From an uncultured Muribaculaceae bacterium (GTDB lineage: Bacteria; Bacteroidota; Bacteroidia; Bacteroidales; Muribaculaceae), in assembly GCA_910577315.1 (NCBI GenBank), contig CAJTME010000008.1, positions 77,074 to 141,073 on the forward strand: 64,000 bases of DNA, written 5' to 3'. This document shows positions 8,726 through 17,093 of this stretch, one piece after another (within the stretch, counting starts at the first letter, position 1; every line of letters begins with the position of its first letter). The notes below the pieces were generated by a model. That model was not told the origin of the DNA, made no database searches, and saw only the letters and a list, made by a program, of their open reading frames with translations. The translations under genes were made by a program, and so were the position numbers.

Positions 8726-10453
8726 ATGAACATTCTCGAACTCAGCGAACAGGAAATCATCCGACGCAACTCCCTCCAGGGCCTCCGCGACCTCGGCATT
8801 GACCCTTATCCCGCCGCAGAATACCCCGTCGACGCCCACAGCACAGAAATCAAGGAAAATTTCAGCGACGACGCCGAGGATAAACGCAAGGTGTGCGTGG
8901 CCGGCCGCATCATGGGCCGACGCATCATGGGAAAAGCCTCGTTCGTTGAGCTTCAGGATTCGGAAGGACGCATCCAGGTCTACATCTCGCGCGACGACAT
9001 CTGCCCCGGCGAGGACAAGGAACTCTACAACACCGTGTTCAAGAAACTCCTCGACATCGGCGACTTCATCGGCGTGAAAGGATACGTGTTCCGCACCCAG
9101 ACCGGCGAAATCTCGGTTCACGCCCAGGAGCTGACCGTGCTGTCCAAGAGCCTGCGCCCCCTGCCCATCGTCAAGGTGAAGGACGGCGTGACATACGACG
9201 CCTTCGATGACCCCGAGCTGCGCTTCCGCCGCCGCTATGTCGACCTGGTCGTGAACGACGGCGTCAAGGAAATTTTCCTCAAGCGCACCAAGGTCTACAC
9301 CTCAATGCGCGAATATTTCAACAACGCCGGCTACATCGAGGTCGAGACCCCCATCCTGCAGTCGATTCCCGGCGGCGCCTCGGCCCGTCCGTTCATCACC
9401 CACCACAACGCGCTCGACATTCCCCTCTATCTCCGCATCGCCGACGAGCTCTATCTCAAGCGCCTCATCGTGGGCGGATTCGAGGGCGTCTACGAGTTCT
9501 CGAAAAACTTCCGCAACGAGGGCATGGACCGCACCCACAACCCCGAGTTCACCTGCATGGAGATATACGTGGCCTACAAGGACTACAACTGGATGATGGC
9601 CTTCACCGAGCGCATGCTCGAGAAAATCTGCATGGACGTGAACGGCACCACCGAGGTCAAGGTCGGCGACAACGTCATCTCGTTCAAGGCTCCGTTCCCC
9701 CGCGTGACAATGGCCCGGGCCATCAAGGACCACACCGGCGTCGACATCACCGGCATGGACGAGGCCGCCCTGCGCCAGGTTGCCAAAGACCTCGGCGTCG
9801 AGGTGGACGAGTCGATGGGCAAAGGCAAGCTCATCGACGAGATTTTCGGCGAGAAATGCGAGGGCAAGTACATACAGCCCACCTTCATCACCGACTATCC
9901 CATCGAAATGTCGCCCCTCACCAAGCGCCACCGCGACAACGCCGAGCTGACCGAGCGCTTCGAGCTCATGGTCAACGGCAAGGAATTGGCCAACGCATAC
10001 TCCGAGCTCAACGACCCCATCGACCAGTATGAACGCTTCGTCGAGCAGATGCGCCTGGCCGACCGTGGCGACGACGAGGCCATGATTATCGACGGCGACT
10101 TCATCCGCGCCCTCGAATACGGCATGCCCCCCACATCGGGCATGGGCATCGGCATGGACCGCCTCGTGATGCTCATGACCGGCCAGACAGCCATCCAGGA
10201 AGTGCTCCTTTTCCCGCAGATGCGCCCCGAAAAGGTCGAGAAGCGCGACAAGGCCGAGGCTTTCATCGCCGTGGGCGTTCCCGAGGAGTGGGTGGCCCCA
10301 GTCCAGAAAGCCGGTGTGCTCACCGTCAAGGCCCTCAAGGGCGCCGTGGCCGGAAAGCTGTTCCAGGACCTCTGCGGCATCAACAAAAAATACAAGCTCG
10401 GTCTCAAGAATCCCACCCCGCAGGAAATCCAGGGCTGGATAGACTCGATTTGA
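8726..10453 (+). CDS. lysS: Lysyl-tRNA synthetase (class II)
   Basis: 575 residues from the ATG at 8726 (MNILELSEQE). The OB-fold anticodon-binding domain occupies roughly residues 55-160 (VAGRIMGRRIMGKASF). The class II core follows with motif 2 FRNEGMDRTHNPEFT and motif 3 GMGIGMDRLVML. It charges tRNA-Lys in the cytoplasm. The C-terminal 70 residues past motif 3 form the extension seen in Bacteroidetes LysRS. An upstream in-frame start exists at 8684 but lies inside the promoter. gpsA follows after 38 nt and may be co-transcribed. Confidence 0.97.
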   Translation: MNILELSEQEIIRRNSLQGLRDLGIDPYPAAEYPVDAHSTEIKENFSDDAEDKRKVCVAGRIMGRRIMGKASFVELQDSEGRIQVYISRDDICPGEDKELYNTVFKKLLDIGDFIGVKGYVFRTQTGEISVHAQELTVLSKSLRPLPIVKVKDGVTYDAFDDPELRFRRRYVDLVVNDGVKEIFLKRTKVYTSMREYFNNAGYIEVETPILQSIPGGASARPFITHHNALDIPLYLRIADELYLKRLIVGGFEGVYEFSKNFRNEGMDRTHNPEFTCMEIYVAYKDYNWMMAFTERMLEKICMDVNGTTEVKVGDNVISFKAPFPRVTMARAIKDHTGVDITGMDEAALRQVAKDLGVEVDESMGKGKLIDEIFGEKCEGKYIQPTFITDYPIEMSPLTKRHRDNAELTERFELMVNGKELANAYSELNDPIDQYERFVEQMRLADRGDDEAMIIDGDFIRALEYGMPPTSGMGIGMDRLVMLMTGQTAIQEVLLFPQMRPEKVEKRDKAEAFIAVGVPEEWVAPVQKAGVLTVKALKGAVAGKLFQDLCGINKKYKLGLKNPTPQEIQGWIDSI

Positions 10454-10491
10454 CTCCGTGTCCGGTTCATCCCTAATCCCTGATTGAAACT

Positions 10492-11490
10492 ATGGCTAAC
10501 AACATAGGAAAGGTGGCCGTGCTCGGCGGCGGAAGCTGGGCCACCGCCCTTGCCAAACTCCTGCTGCAGAACTGCGGCCAGCTCATGTGGTACATGCGCC
10601 GCGACGACCGCATCGACGAGTTCCTGCGCCTCGGCCACAATCCGGCCTACCTCACCGATGTCACCTTCGACACCTCGCGCATCGAGTTCTCGTCCGACAT
10701 CAACCGCGTGTGCTCCGAGGCCGACGTGCTGCTGCTCGCCATGCCCTCGCCCTACTTCAAGTCCCACATGGAGAAGGTCACCGCCGATATATCCGGCAAG
10801 ACCATCGTGTCGGCAATCAAGGGCATAGTGCCCGACGAAAACCAGCTCATCACCGACTACATGGTCGAGCGCTTCGGCGTGGCCTCGCGCCGCGAGCTGG
10901 TGATTTCTGGTCCCTGCCACGCCGAGGAAGTGGCCCTCGACCGCCCGTCGTATCTCACCATCGGCTGCCACGACCATGACCTCGCCGCCAACTTCGCCTC
11001 GCTCATCGCCGGCAAGCACACCCACACAATCCTGTCGAGCGACGTCGAGGGCATCGAATACGGCGCCGTGCTCAAGAACGTCTATGCCATCGCCGCCGGC
11101 ATAATCCACGGCATGAAGCGCGGCGACAACCTGCTCGCCGTGCTCGTCTCGAACGCCATCCGCGAGATGGACCGCTTCGTCGCCGCCGTCGTTCCCGAAC
11201 GTCGCAGCATTTGCGACTCGGTCTACCTCGGCGACCTCCTCGTCACCGCCTATTCCCGCTTCTCGCGCAACCACAATTTCGGGTCGATGATCGGCAAGGG
11301 ATATTCCGTCACCGCCGCCCGCATGGAGATGGAACAGACCGCCGAGGGCTATTACGCCGCCAAGTGCATCTCCGACATCAACCGCGACTACAAGGTGTCG
11401 ATGCCCATCCTTGAGGGCGTCTACGACATCCTCTACCGCCACGTCCCCGCCGCCAAAGCCATCGCCCGCATGGCCGAGACATTCAGCTGA
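10492..11490 (+). CDS. gpsA: NAD(P)H-dependent glycerol-3-phosphate dehydrogenase
   Basis: 332 residues, the usual length. It starts with a Rossmann motif (VAVLGGGSWATALAKLL), has the conserved ISGPCHAEEVA loop, the catalytic lysine region YGAVLKNVYAIAAGI and a C-terminal helical domain with the SVTAARMEMEQTAEGYYAAK segment. It reduces dihydroxyacetone phosphate to sn-glycerol 3-phosphate for phospholipid synthesis. Same strand as lysS with a short gap and a hairpin after the stop. Confidence 0.95.
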   Translation: MANNIGKVAVLGGGSWATALAKLLLQNCGQLMWYMRRDDRIDEFLRLGHNPAYLTDVTFDTSRIEFSSDINRVCSEADVLLLAMPSPYFKSHMEKVTADISGKTIVSAIKGIVPDENQLITDYMVERFGVASRRELVISGPCHAEEVALDRPSYLTIGCHDHDLAANFASLIAGKHTHTILSSDVEGIEYGAVLKNVYAIAAGIIHGMKRGDNLLAVLVSNAIREMDRFVAAVVPERRSICDSVYLGDLLVTAYSRFSRNHNFGSMIGKGYSVTAARMEMEQTAEGYYAAKCISDINRDYKVSMPILEGVYDILYRHVPAAKAIARMAETFS

Positions 11491-11520
11491 CCCCGCAGCG
11501 GCGTTACATGAATTAATGGT

Positions 11521-11559
11521 ATCCGGCCATTGTCGACAGCAGTCAGACGATGGCCGGAT
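11521..11559 (+). terminator. Hairpin after gpsA
   Basis: Perfect 10-bp stem ATCCGGCCAT/ATGGCCGGAT with a 19-nt loop. Only a short T run follows, so termination strength is uncertain. Confidence 0.55.
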
Positions 11560-11611
11560 GCTGTTTCAGGCAATTAAAAGGCTGTGGGTTTTGTTTAAAT
11601 TCGGATTTGGT

Positions 11612-11643
11612 TTTGCGTAGTTTGGCGAAAATTGCTACCTTTG
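11612..11643 (+). promoter_or_regulatory. Promoter producing a leaderless RsmI-like mRNA
   Basis: -33 TTTG (11612-11615), 20-nt gap, -7 TACCTTTG (11636-11643), only four bases before the ATG at 11648. The expected start site coincides with the start codon. Confidence 0.75.
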
Positions 11644-11647
11644 CGGT

Positions 11648-12370
11648 ATGGCAGAGAATGGCGATAATCCGGCGGTCTATCTTTTCCCTGTCCCGATGGG
11701 GGACGGGGCGGTGGCCGACGTGTTGCCCGCACGCAATGTCGAGCTGCTGAAGACCATACGGTATTTTGTCGTGGAGAACATACGCTCGGCTCGCCGTTTC
11801 CTGCGCGCCGCCAGCCGCGACATCGTAATCGACGACCTGCATTTCACCGAACTTTCCGAGCATACGCCCCCGTCGGAGGTGGCCGAGATGCTCGCCCCGA
11901 TGGCCCAGGGCCATTCGATAGGCGTGATTTCCGAAGCCGGATGCCCCGCCGTGGCCGATCCGGGAGCCGACCTCGTGGCCGTGGCCCAGCGCCGTGGCCT
12001 CAAAGTGGTGCCGCTGGTTGGGCCGTCGAGCATATTGCTCTCGCTGATGGGCTCGGGATTCAACGGTCAGAGTTTCGCTTTCCTGGGCTACCTGCCGATT
12101 GAGGCGAAGGCCCGCGCGAACGCTTTCCGCGAACTCGAACGCCGCGTGCGCCGCGACAGCCAGACGCAGATTTTCATCGAGACCCCCTACCGCAACAACC
12201 GCCTCATCGGCGAGCTGTGCCAGGCCCTGCCCGCCGACATGCTCCTATGCGTGGCCTCCGACATCACCGGCCCGCGCGAGAGCATCGTCACCCTCCCTAT
12301 ATCGAAATGGCGCTCGCGTCAGTACGACTACTCGAAAATCCCCACCATATTTCTAATCTACAAGCAGTAA
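11648..12370 (+). CDS. RsmI-like SAM-dependent methyltransferase (tetrapyrrole methylase family)
   Basis: 240 residues. The tetrapyrrole-methylase fold is shown by the ISEAGCPAVADPGADLV loop, VGPSSILLSLMGSGF and IETPYRNN. This short form is common in Bacteroidetes alongside or in place of full-length RsmI, which makes 2'-O-methyl C1402 of 16S rRNA; the C-terminal domain of E. coli RsmI is missing here. The rRNA target is inferred. Only four bases separate the -7 element and the ATG. The metallo-hydrolase gene follows after 15 nt. Confidence 0.85.
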   Translation: MAENGDNPAVYLFPVPMGDGAVADVLPARNVELLKTIRYFVVENIRSARRFLRAASRDIVIDDLHFTELSEHTPPSEVAEMLAPMAQGHSIGVISEAGCPAVADPGADLVAVAQRRGLKVVPLVGPSSILLSLMGSGFNGQSFAFLGYLPIEAKARANAFRELERRVRRDSQTQIFIETPYRNNRLIGELCQALPADMLLCVASDITGPRESIVTLPISKWRSRQYDYSKIPTIFLIYKQ

Positions 12371-12385
12371 TTCCCACCTATCGCC

Positions 12386-13384
12386 ATGGCAAAACGCTAC
12401 AACCGCCGCTCAACACGTCCAATCGAAGACCTTCCGAGCCTTTTCGGCGGGGAAAGCGAGAGTGGGGAAGTGCATTTCGAGGTGGCGCCCGACAAGGCCG
12501 GGAAGCAACAGCCGGGCGACGATTTCGTGGTGCCCGAACAGTACACCCGTCCGCGCCGCCGCCTGCGGTTCATCTCGTTCGGTTCGGGCAGCAGCGGAAA
12601 CTGCTCGTACATCGGCACCCCCGAGTGCGGACTGCTCATCGACGGCGGTGTCGACAATAACTTCATCAACGCCGAGCTGGCGCGCAACGGCATCGACATC
12701 TCGACCATCCGCGGCATACTACTAACCCACGACCATGCCGACCACGTGCGCTATTCCTACGCCATCCTGCGCCGCAACCCGCAGATGAGGCTCTACGCCA
12801 CCATGAGGGCCGTCGAGGGGCTCCTGCGCCGCCACAACATATCGCGCCGAATCAAGGATTTCCACGCCCCGATTTTCAAAGAACACGAACTGGTGTTCGA
12901 CGACATCCGTGTCACTCCTTTCGAGACATCGCACGACGGCACCGACAACGTCGGTTTCTTCATCACCCTGGGCGACACCTCGTTTGTGGTGGCCACCGAC
13001 ATGGGCATGATTACCGAGCGCGCCGACCACTACATGCGCCGCGCCACCGCCCTGATGATTGAGGCCAACTACGACGACATCATGCTGGCCAACGGCCGCT
13101 ATCCCGAATATCTCAAGGCCCGCATCCGCTCGGCCACAGGCCACATGGACAATGCCGTCACTGCCCGGTATCTGACCGAGACCTACCGCCCGTCGCTGTC
13201 CCATATCTTCCTGTGCCACCTCAGCGACGACAACAACACTCCCGAGACGGCCATGGCGACGATGCTCAATTCCTTGCGCACCATCGGTATAACTCCCGCG
13301 CCGTCCTCCGCCGAGATTCCCGACGGAACGGTTTACATCGCTCCGTTGCCCCGCTTCAAGTCATCGGAGCTTTACGTGCTGTGA
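12386..13384 (+). CDS. YycJ/WalJ-like metallo-beta-lactamase-fold hydrolase
   Basis: 332 residues. After a roughly 60-residue low-complexity N-terminus come FISFGSGSSGNCSYI and LLTHDHADHVRY, the HxHxDH metal-binding motif, then FETSHDGTDNVGF, ATDMGMI and IEANYDD, the pattern of the YycJ group of single-domain MBL hydrolases, some with 5'-3' DNA exonuclease activity. The N-terminal extension is unusual but starts at the only ATG after the previous gene. Likely co-transcribed with the RsmI-like gene and convergent with the phosphatase gene, one base apart. Confidence 0.85.
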   Translation: MAKRYNRRSTRPIEDLPSLFGGESESGEVHFEVAPDKAGKQQPGDDFVVPEQYTRPRRRLRFISFGSGSSGNCSYIGTPECGLLIDGGVDNNFINAELARNGIDISTIRGILLTHDHADHVRYSYAILRRNPQMRLYATMRAVEGLLRRHNISRRIKDFHAPIFKEHELVFDDIRVTPFETSHDGTDNVGFFITLGDTSFVVATDMGMITERADHYMRRATALMIEANYDDIMLANGRYPEYLKARIRSATGHMDNAVTARYLTETYRPSLSHIFLCHLSDDNNTPETAMATMLNSLRTIGITPAPSSAEIPDGTVYIAPLPRFKSSELYVL

Positions 13385-13385
13385 T

Positions 13386-13883
13386 TCACCGGAGTTCCGC
13401 GTACAGGTTCTGCAAGGCGTCCTGGAGGAGGTCGAGGACGAGTTCGAAGCCTTCGGCGCCTTCATAATAGGGGTCGGGGATGTGGTCGTAGCGCGTGGCT
13501 ACGCCTCCCATCCACTCGCTCATGGGGTGGATTTTCTTGAGGTCGCCGGGGGTGCGGGCGAGTTCGCGCAGGTCGGAGACGTTTCCGCTGTCCATTCCGA
13601 TTATCAGGTCGAAACGGTCGAAATCTTCGGGCTTCACCTGCCGTGCGCGGTGGGTGAGGTCGAGGCCGCGGCGGCGTGCGTGGACGCGCATGCGCTGGTC
13701 GGGCAGCTGGCCGGTGTGCCAGGCGCCGATTCCGGCCGAGTCGATTTCCCAATTGGTCTGGTCGTCATTTTCTTCGACAATGCGGCGCATGATGCCTTCG
13801 GCCGCCGGCGAGCGGCAGATGTTGCCGAGGCATACGAAAAGGACACGGTGTCGTTGGGCTGGGGTGGGGGATTGGTTGGTCAT
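13386..13883 (-). CDS. Low-molecular-weight protein tyrosine phosphatase
   Basis: 165 residues from the ATG at 13883; a longer frame upstream overlaps lpxB in another frame and is rejected. The P-loop VCLGNICRSPAAEG holds the CX5R(S) signature with Cys and Arg intact, and the general acid lies in IPDPYYEG near the C-terminus. The family dephosphorylates tyrosine residues, often on polysaccharide-export kinases, or acts on arsenate. It starts four bases after lpxB and is the last gene of tadA-lpxB-phosphatase. The substrate cannot be told from sequence. Confidence 0.93.
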   Translation of the reverse strand: MTNQSPTPAQRHRVLFVCLGNICRSPAAEGIMRRIVEENDDQTNWEIDSAGIGAWHTGQLPDQRMRVHARRRGLDLTHRARQVKPEDFDRFDLIIGMDSGNVSDLRELARTPGDLKKIHPMSEWMGGVATRYDHIPDPYYEGAEGFELVLDLLQDALQNLYAELR

Positions 13884-13887
13884 GGAG

Positions 13888-15018
13888 TTATGAATTTTGC
13901 AAATGTTTGATGATTTCGGCGGCTGCGGTTTTGGCGGCCTCGCGGTGGCCCAGGGCGTCGCGCATGGCCTGATAGCCGTCGAGCTGGGCGGCGCGTACCG
14001 GGGAATTGTCGGGTGTGAGCTCGCGCAGCCGTTCTGCCACGGCGTCGGGAGTGCAGAAGTGCAGCAGCATCTCGGGAATGATTCCGCGGTCGGCAATCAG
14101 GTTGGGGAGGGCCACGAAACGCACGTGCAGCAGCTTTTTCATGAGGTTATAGGCCAGTTTCGAGCCGTTCGAGCGGTAGGTCACCACCTGCGGCACGCGT
14201 GCCAGGGCGGCTTCGAGCGTGGCCGTGCCCGAGGTGACGAGCGCGGCGTGGGCGTGGGCCAGCAGGGCGTGCGTCTGATCGCGCACAACCTTGAACTTGG
14301 TCAGGTTGGCGTAAAATTCGTCGGGAATCCCCGGCGCGCCGGCCACGACGATGGTGTATTGCGGGAACCGGCGGGCCACGGCGTCCATCACGGGCAGGTT
14401 GCAGCGTATCTCGCCGCGGCGGCTGCCCGGCAGCATGGCTATGATGCGGTGGTCGCGCAGGCGGTTGGCGCTCAGGAATTCGCCGCGCGGCGGTGCCGAA
14501 GCGATGGCCGCCTCGAGCTCCTCGACCGACGGATTGCCGACGTACACCGCGTCGGAGTAGCTGCGCTCGGCATACCATGCGGGCTCGAACGGCAGGATGC
14601 ACAGCACCTTGTCGACGAGGCGACGGATGGCCTTGACGCGCCACTGTTTCCACGCCCATATTTTCGGGGAGATGTACCAGAACACCGGGATGCCGAGCCG
14701 CCGGGCGGTTTTGGCCACCTTGAGGTTGAAGCTGGGATAGTCGACCAGGATGAGGGCGTCGGGGCGCTCGGCGTCAAGAGTGCGGCGGGCGGTGGCGAGG
14801 TTGCGGAAGATGGGGCGCAGGTTGCGCAGCACCTCGCTGAAGCCCATGTAGGCCATGTCGCGGTAGTGGATTACGGGCTGGTTTCCCGATGCAGCGGCCA
14901 TGAGGTCGCCCCCCAGGAACGTGAACCGGGCGTCGGGGTCGGCCTGGCGCAGGCGTGCGATGAGGTGCGAGGCGTGGAGGTCGCCCGATGCCTCGCCGGC
15001 GATGAGCATGTATTTCAT
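13888..15018 (-). CDS. lpxB: Lipid-A-disaccharide synthase
   Basis: 376 residues from MKYMLIAGEASGDLHASHL, the classic N-terminal signature of LpxB. GT-B fold features include FWYISPKIWAWKQ and LPGSRRGEI, then VTSGTATLEAAL and the MKKLLHVRFVALPNLI segment. It joins UDP-2,3-diacylglucosamine and lipid X to form the lipid A disaccharide at the inner face of the inner membrane. Its ATG overlaps the tadA stop by four bases. The upstream in-frame extension would overlap most of tadA and is not used. Confidence 0.95.
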   Translation of the reverse strand: MKYMLIAGEASGDLHASHLIARLRQADPDARFTFLGGDLMAAASGNQPVIHYRDMAYMGFSEVLRNLRPIFRNLATARRTLDAERPDALILVDYPSFNLKVAKTARRLGIPVFWYISPKIWAWKQWRVKAIRRLVDKVLCILPFEPAWYAERSYSDAVYVGNPSVEELEAAIASAPPRGEFLSANRLRDHRIIAMLPGSRRGEIRCNLPVMDAVARRFPQYTIVVAGAPGIPDEFYANLTKFKVVRDQTHALLAHAHAALVTSGTATLEAALARVPQVVTYRSNGSKLAYNLMKKLLHVRFVALPNLIADRGIIPEMLLHFCTPDAVAERLRELTPDNSPVRAAQLDGYQAMRDALGHREAAKTAAAEIIKHLQNS

Positions 15019-15464
15019 GGGCGTCGGCTTTTGAAGAAGTTTACAATCAGCTCGCGGCACTCGTCGGCGCGTACGTCCCACACCACCTCGGCCTTGGGGT
15101 GGAACGGCGTCGAGTTGGTCAGGACCGAGAATCCCCGGCGCGGGTCGCGGGCTCCGATGACGATGCGTCCCAGCTGGCTCCAGCCAATTGCGCCGGCGCA
15201 CATCAGGCAGGGCTCGAGGGTGACGTAAAGGGTGGCGTCGTCGAGGTATTTCGCTCCGCGCTCGTTGGCGGCGGCGGTGATGGCCTGCATTTCGGCGTGG
15301 GCGGTCACGTCGCGCAGGGTTTCGGTGAGGTTGTGGCCGCGGCCCACCACGCGGTCGGCCACCACGACGATGGCACCGACGGGTATCTCGCCGCGCGCCG
15401 CCGCCGCCCTGGCCTCGCCAATGGCAAGCTGCATGTATCTGTCGTCTTTTTCTTGTATAGTCAT
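15015..15464 (-). CDS. tadA: tRNA adenosine(34) deaminase
   Basis: 149 residues from MTIQEKDDRYM. Zinc and catalytic motifs are intact: HAEMQAI (HAE) and EPCLMCAGA (PCxxC). It converts A34 to inosine in tRNA-Arg(ACG). The stop overlaps the lpxB start by four bases, indicating coupling. Upstream in-frame codons cross the repeat at 15.5 kb and are unlikely to be translated. Confidence 0.92.
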   Translation of the reverse strand: MTIQEKDDRYMQLAIGEARAAAARGEIPVGAIVVVADRVVGRGHNLTETLRDVTAHAEMQAITAAANERGAKYLDDATLYVTLEPCLMCAGAIGWSQLGRIVIGARDPRRGFSVLTNSTPFHPKAEVVWDVRADECRELIVNFFKSRRP

Positions 15465-15481
15465 TGTTGTGGTATTTATGA

Positions 15482-15560
15482 ATACAGGGCGCCGGGCGCT
15501 ACATAACTTCGTTGGGGGGTCGCCTGCGGCGACTACATATTTTTTATTTTGTTTTCCGAT
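15482..15560. repeat. Copy of the dispersed palindromic repeat found at 46.3 kb
   Basis: Contains GTCGCCTGCGGCGAC (15519-15533), an inverted repeat, followed by TACATATTTTTTATTTTGTTT, matching the outer end of the large inverted repeat at 46.3 kb, plus GGGCGCCGGGCGCTACAT just before. It covers the stop codon region of the GxxExxY gene and the space before tadA. Confidence 0.65.
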
Positions 15561-15924
15561 ACACCCGGTATTTCCGTTTGATTTCAAGAGGAGTCCTGCC
15601 AAAATTAATTATCAGTCCATGGTCAATGCCGGTCGTTGTCAGGTAGTTGACAAGTTGTATTTCATGGGAATCTGTAATTGAATTCACTGCTTTGAGCTCC
15701 AGAATGATTTGATTGTCAACAAGAATGTCCGCGCGGTACTGACCCACAACTTCTCCATCATATTTAACATGCAGCGGGGCTTCTTTCTCATAGAGTATGT
15801 TGTTCTTTCTCAGCTCGTGGCAAAGTGCATTTTGATATACCGTCTCCAGATAGCCTGGGCAGAGTATCCGGGCTACGCTGTACGACGCATTTATGATTGT
15901 TTTGACCAATTCTTCGATTTCCAT
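15544..15924 (-). CDS. GxxExxY family protein
   Basis: 126 residues from MEIEELVKTII; an in-frame ATG nine codons upstream is also possible. The defining motif is GYLETVY, followed by CHELRKNNILYEKEAPLHVKYDG, YRADILVDNQIILELKAV (a nuclease-like D...ExK pattern) and a basic C-terminus. The family resembles PD-(D/E)XK nucleases but its function is unknown. Base composition is visibly more AT-rich than its neighbours, suggesting transfer. The 3' end runs into the dispersed repeat, which supplies the last codons. Confidence 0.85.
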   Translation of the reverse strand: MEIEELVKTIINASYSVARILCPGYLETVYQNALCHELRKNNILYEKEAPLHVKYDGEVVGQYRADILVDNQIILELKAVNSITDSHEIQLVNYLTTTGIDHGLIINFGRTPLEIKRKYRVYRKTK

Positions 15925-15959
15925 AAGCCAAGCATATGACAAAAAAAGCAAGAATATTT

Positions 15960-16031
15960 AGAAAAATATGTAGATGCCGCAGGCATCCCTTTCAGCGAAG
16001 CTGTGTCGCGCGGAGCGCCATGTATCGGGCG
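15960..16031. repeat. Second repeat-like stretch between GxxExxY and rnz
   Basis: Contains GATGCCGCAGGCATC (palindromic) and CGCGCGGAGCGCC...GGGCGCTACA, in style like the 15.5 and 46.3 kb repeats. The relationship is judged by eye only. Confidence 0.4.
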
Positions 16032-16949
16032 CTACAGGAGGTCAACGCGGAGGCCTTCGGTGGCGGGGATGATGGTGCCGGAGAAGGTGGTGGCCGCCTC
16101 GGCGGCGAAGGAGGCGTCGTCGTCATACGCCTGCGAATAATGGCCCAGGATGAGCCGGCGCGCGCCCGCCATCGTCGCTATCCGTCCGGCCTGCGCCGCC
16201 GTCGAGTGGCCGCGCGGTGCCGCCTTGTGCTCGTTGTCGCTCAGGTAGGTCGACTCGTGGTAGACCGTGTCGACGCCCGCGATGTCCTCGGCCACCGCTG
16301 GCTTGAACATCGTGTCCGAGCAGTAGGCATAGCTGATGGACGGCTCGGCGTCGGTGGTGAGGAGGGCATTGGGGATGACCTTTCCCTCGGGGGTGATGAA
16401 ATCCGCGCCGTCCTTGATGTGGGGCAGCTGGGCGATGGGAATGTTGTGGAACTTTATCATGTCGCCCCGCAGGTGGCGTTTCTTCGGTTTCTCGCGGAAC
16501 AGGAAGCCGACCGTAGGCACGCGGTGGTAGAGCGGAAACGTCTCGACCGTCAGGGCCTTCTCGTCAAGGATGATGCCGCGTGTGGGCTCAATTTCGTCGT
16601 AGACAATGTCAAAGGAAGTGTCGCGGCAGAAAACCTTCATGATTTTGCGCAGGATGTCGATGCCCTCGCGGAAGGTGTGGATGGTGATGGTGCCACCCGT
16701 GTCGTGGAGCGCCAGGGTTGACAGCAGGCCCGGCAACCCGAGGAAATGGTCGCCGTGGAGGTGGGAGATGAATATATGGTTGAGCCGCGAGAATTTAAGC
16801 CTCATGCGGCGGAACTGCAGCTGCGCGCCCTCGCCGCAGTCAATCATGTAAAGGCTGTCGCGGAAATTCACGACCTGGCACGAGGGCATGTGGCGGTCGG
16901 TGGGCGTGGCGGAGCCGCATCCCAAAATGTCAATCTGAAATTTTGCCAT
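16032..16949 (-). CDS. rnz: Ribonuclease Z
   Basis: 305 residues from MAKFQIDILGCGSATPT. The HxHxDH metal motif is in FISHLHGDHFLGLPGLL, with YCSDT and ESTYL and the C-terminal LGHYSQAYDD typical of tRNase Z. It removes the 3' trailer of tRNA precursors, which matters here because the tRNA-Val gene does not encode CCA. The start is fixed by the promoter just upstream; the mRNA is probably leaderless. Confidence 0.94.
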   Translation of the reverse strand: MAKFQIDILGCGSATPTDRHMPSCQVVNFRDSLYMIDCGEGAQLQFRRMRLKFSRLNHIFISHLHGDHFLGLPGLLSTLALHDTGGTITIHTFREGIDILRKIMKVFCRDTSFDIVYDEIEPTRGIILDEKALTVETFPLYHRVPTVGFLFREKPKKRHLRGDMIKFHNIPIAQLPHIKDGADFITPEGKVIPNALLTTDAEPSISYAYCSDTMFKPAVAEDIAGVDTVYHESTYLSDNEHKAAPRGHSTAAQAGRIATMAGARRLILGHYSQAYDDDASFAAEAATTFSGTIIPATEGLRVDLL

Positions 16950-16953
16950 ACTG

Positions 16954-16961
16954 CAAAGGTA
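16954..16961 (-). promoter_or_regulatory. -7 element of rnz (leaderless mRNA predicted)
   Basis: Reverse complement TACCTTTG ends four bases before the ATG, the same spacing as at the RsmI-like gene. Confidence 0.65.
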
Positions 16962-17003
16962 ACAAAAATCGTCGAGAAAAGGGCTGTCGCGCCGCGTTAA
17001 AAA

Positions 17004-17035
17004 TTTGGCCGTTCGGAAAATGTGTTGTAATTTTG
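17004..17035 (+). promoter_or_regulatory. Promoter of the endonuclease I gene
   Basis: -33 TTTG (17004-17007), 20-nt gap, -7 TAATTTTG (17028-17035), leader about 55 nt. Shares AATTTGGCCG and TTCGGAAAA with the tRNA-Val promoter. Confidence 0.75.
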
Positions 17036-17093
17036 AGGCCCCGAAATTTTTCGGTGGGCGTTCTAACGCAAATCTTACCGTAAACCTTATCAC

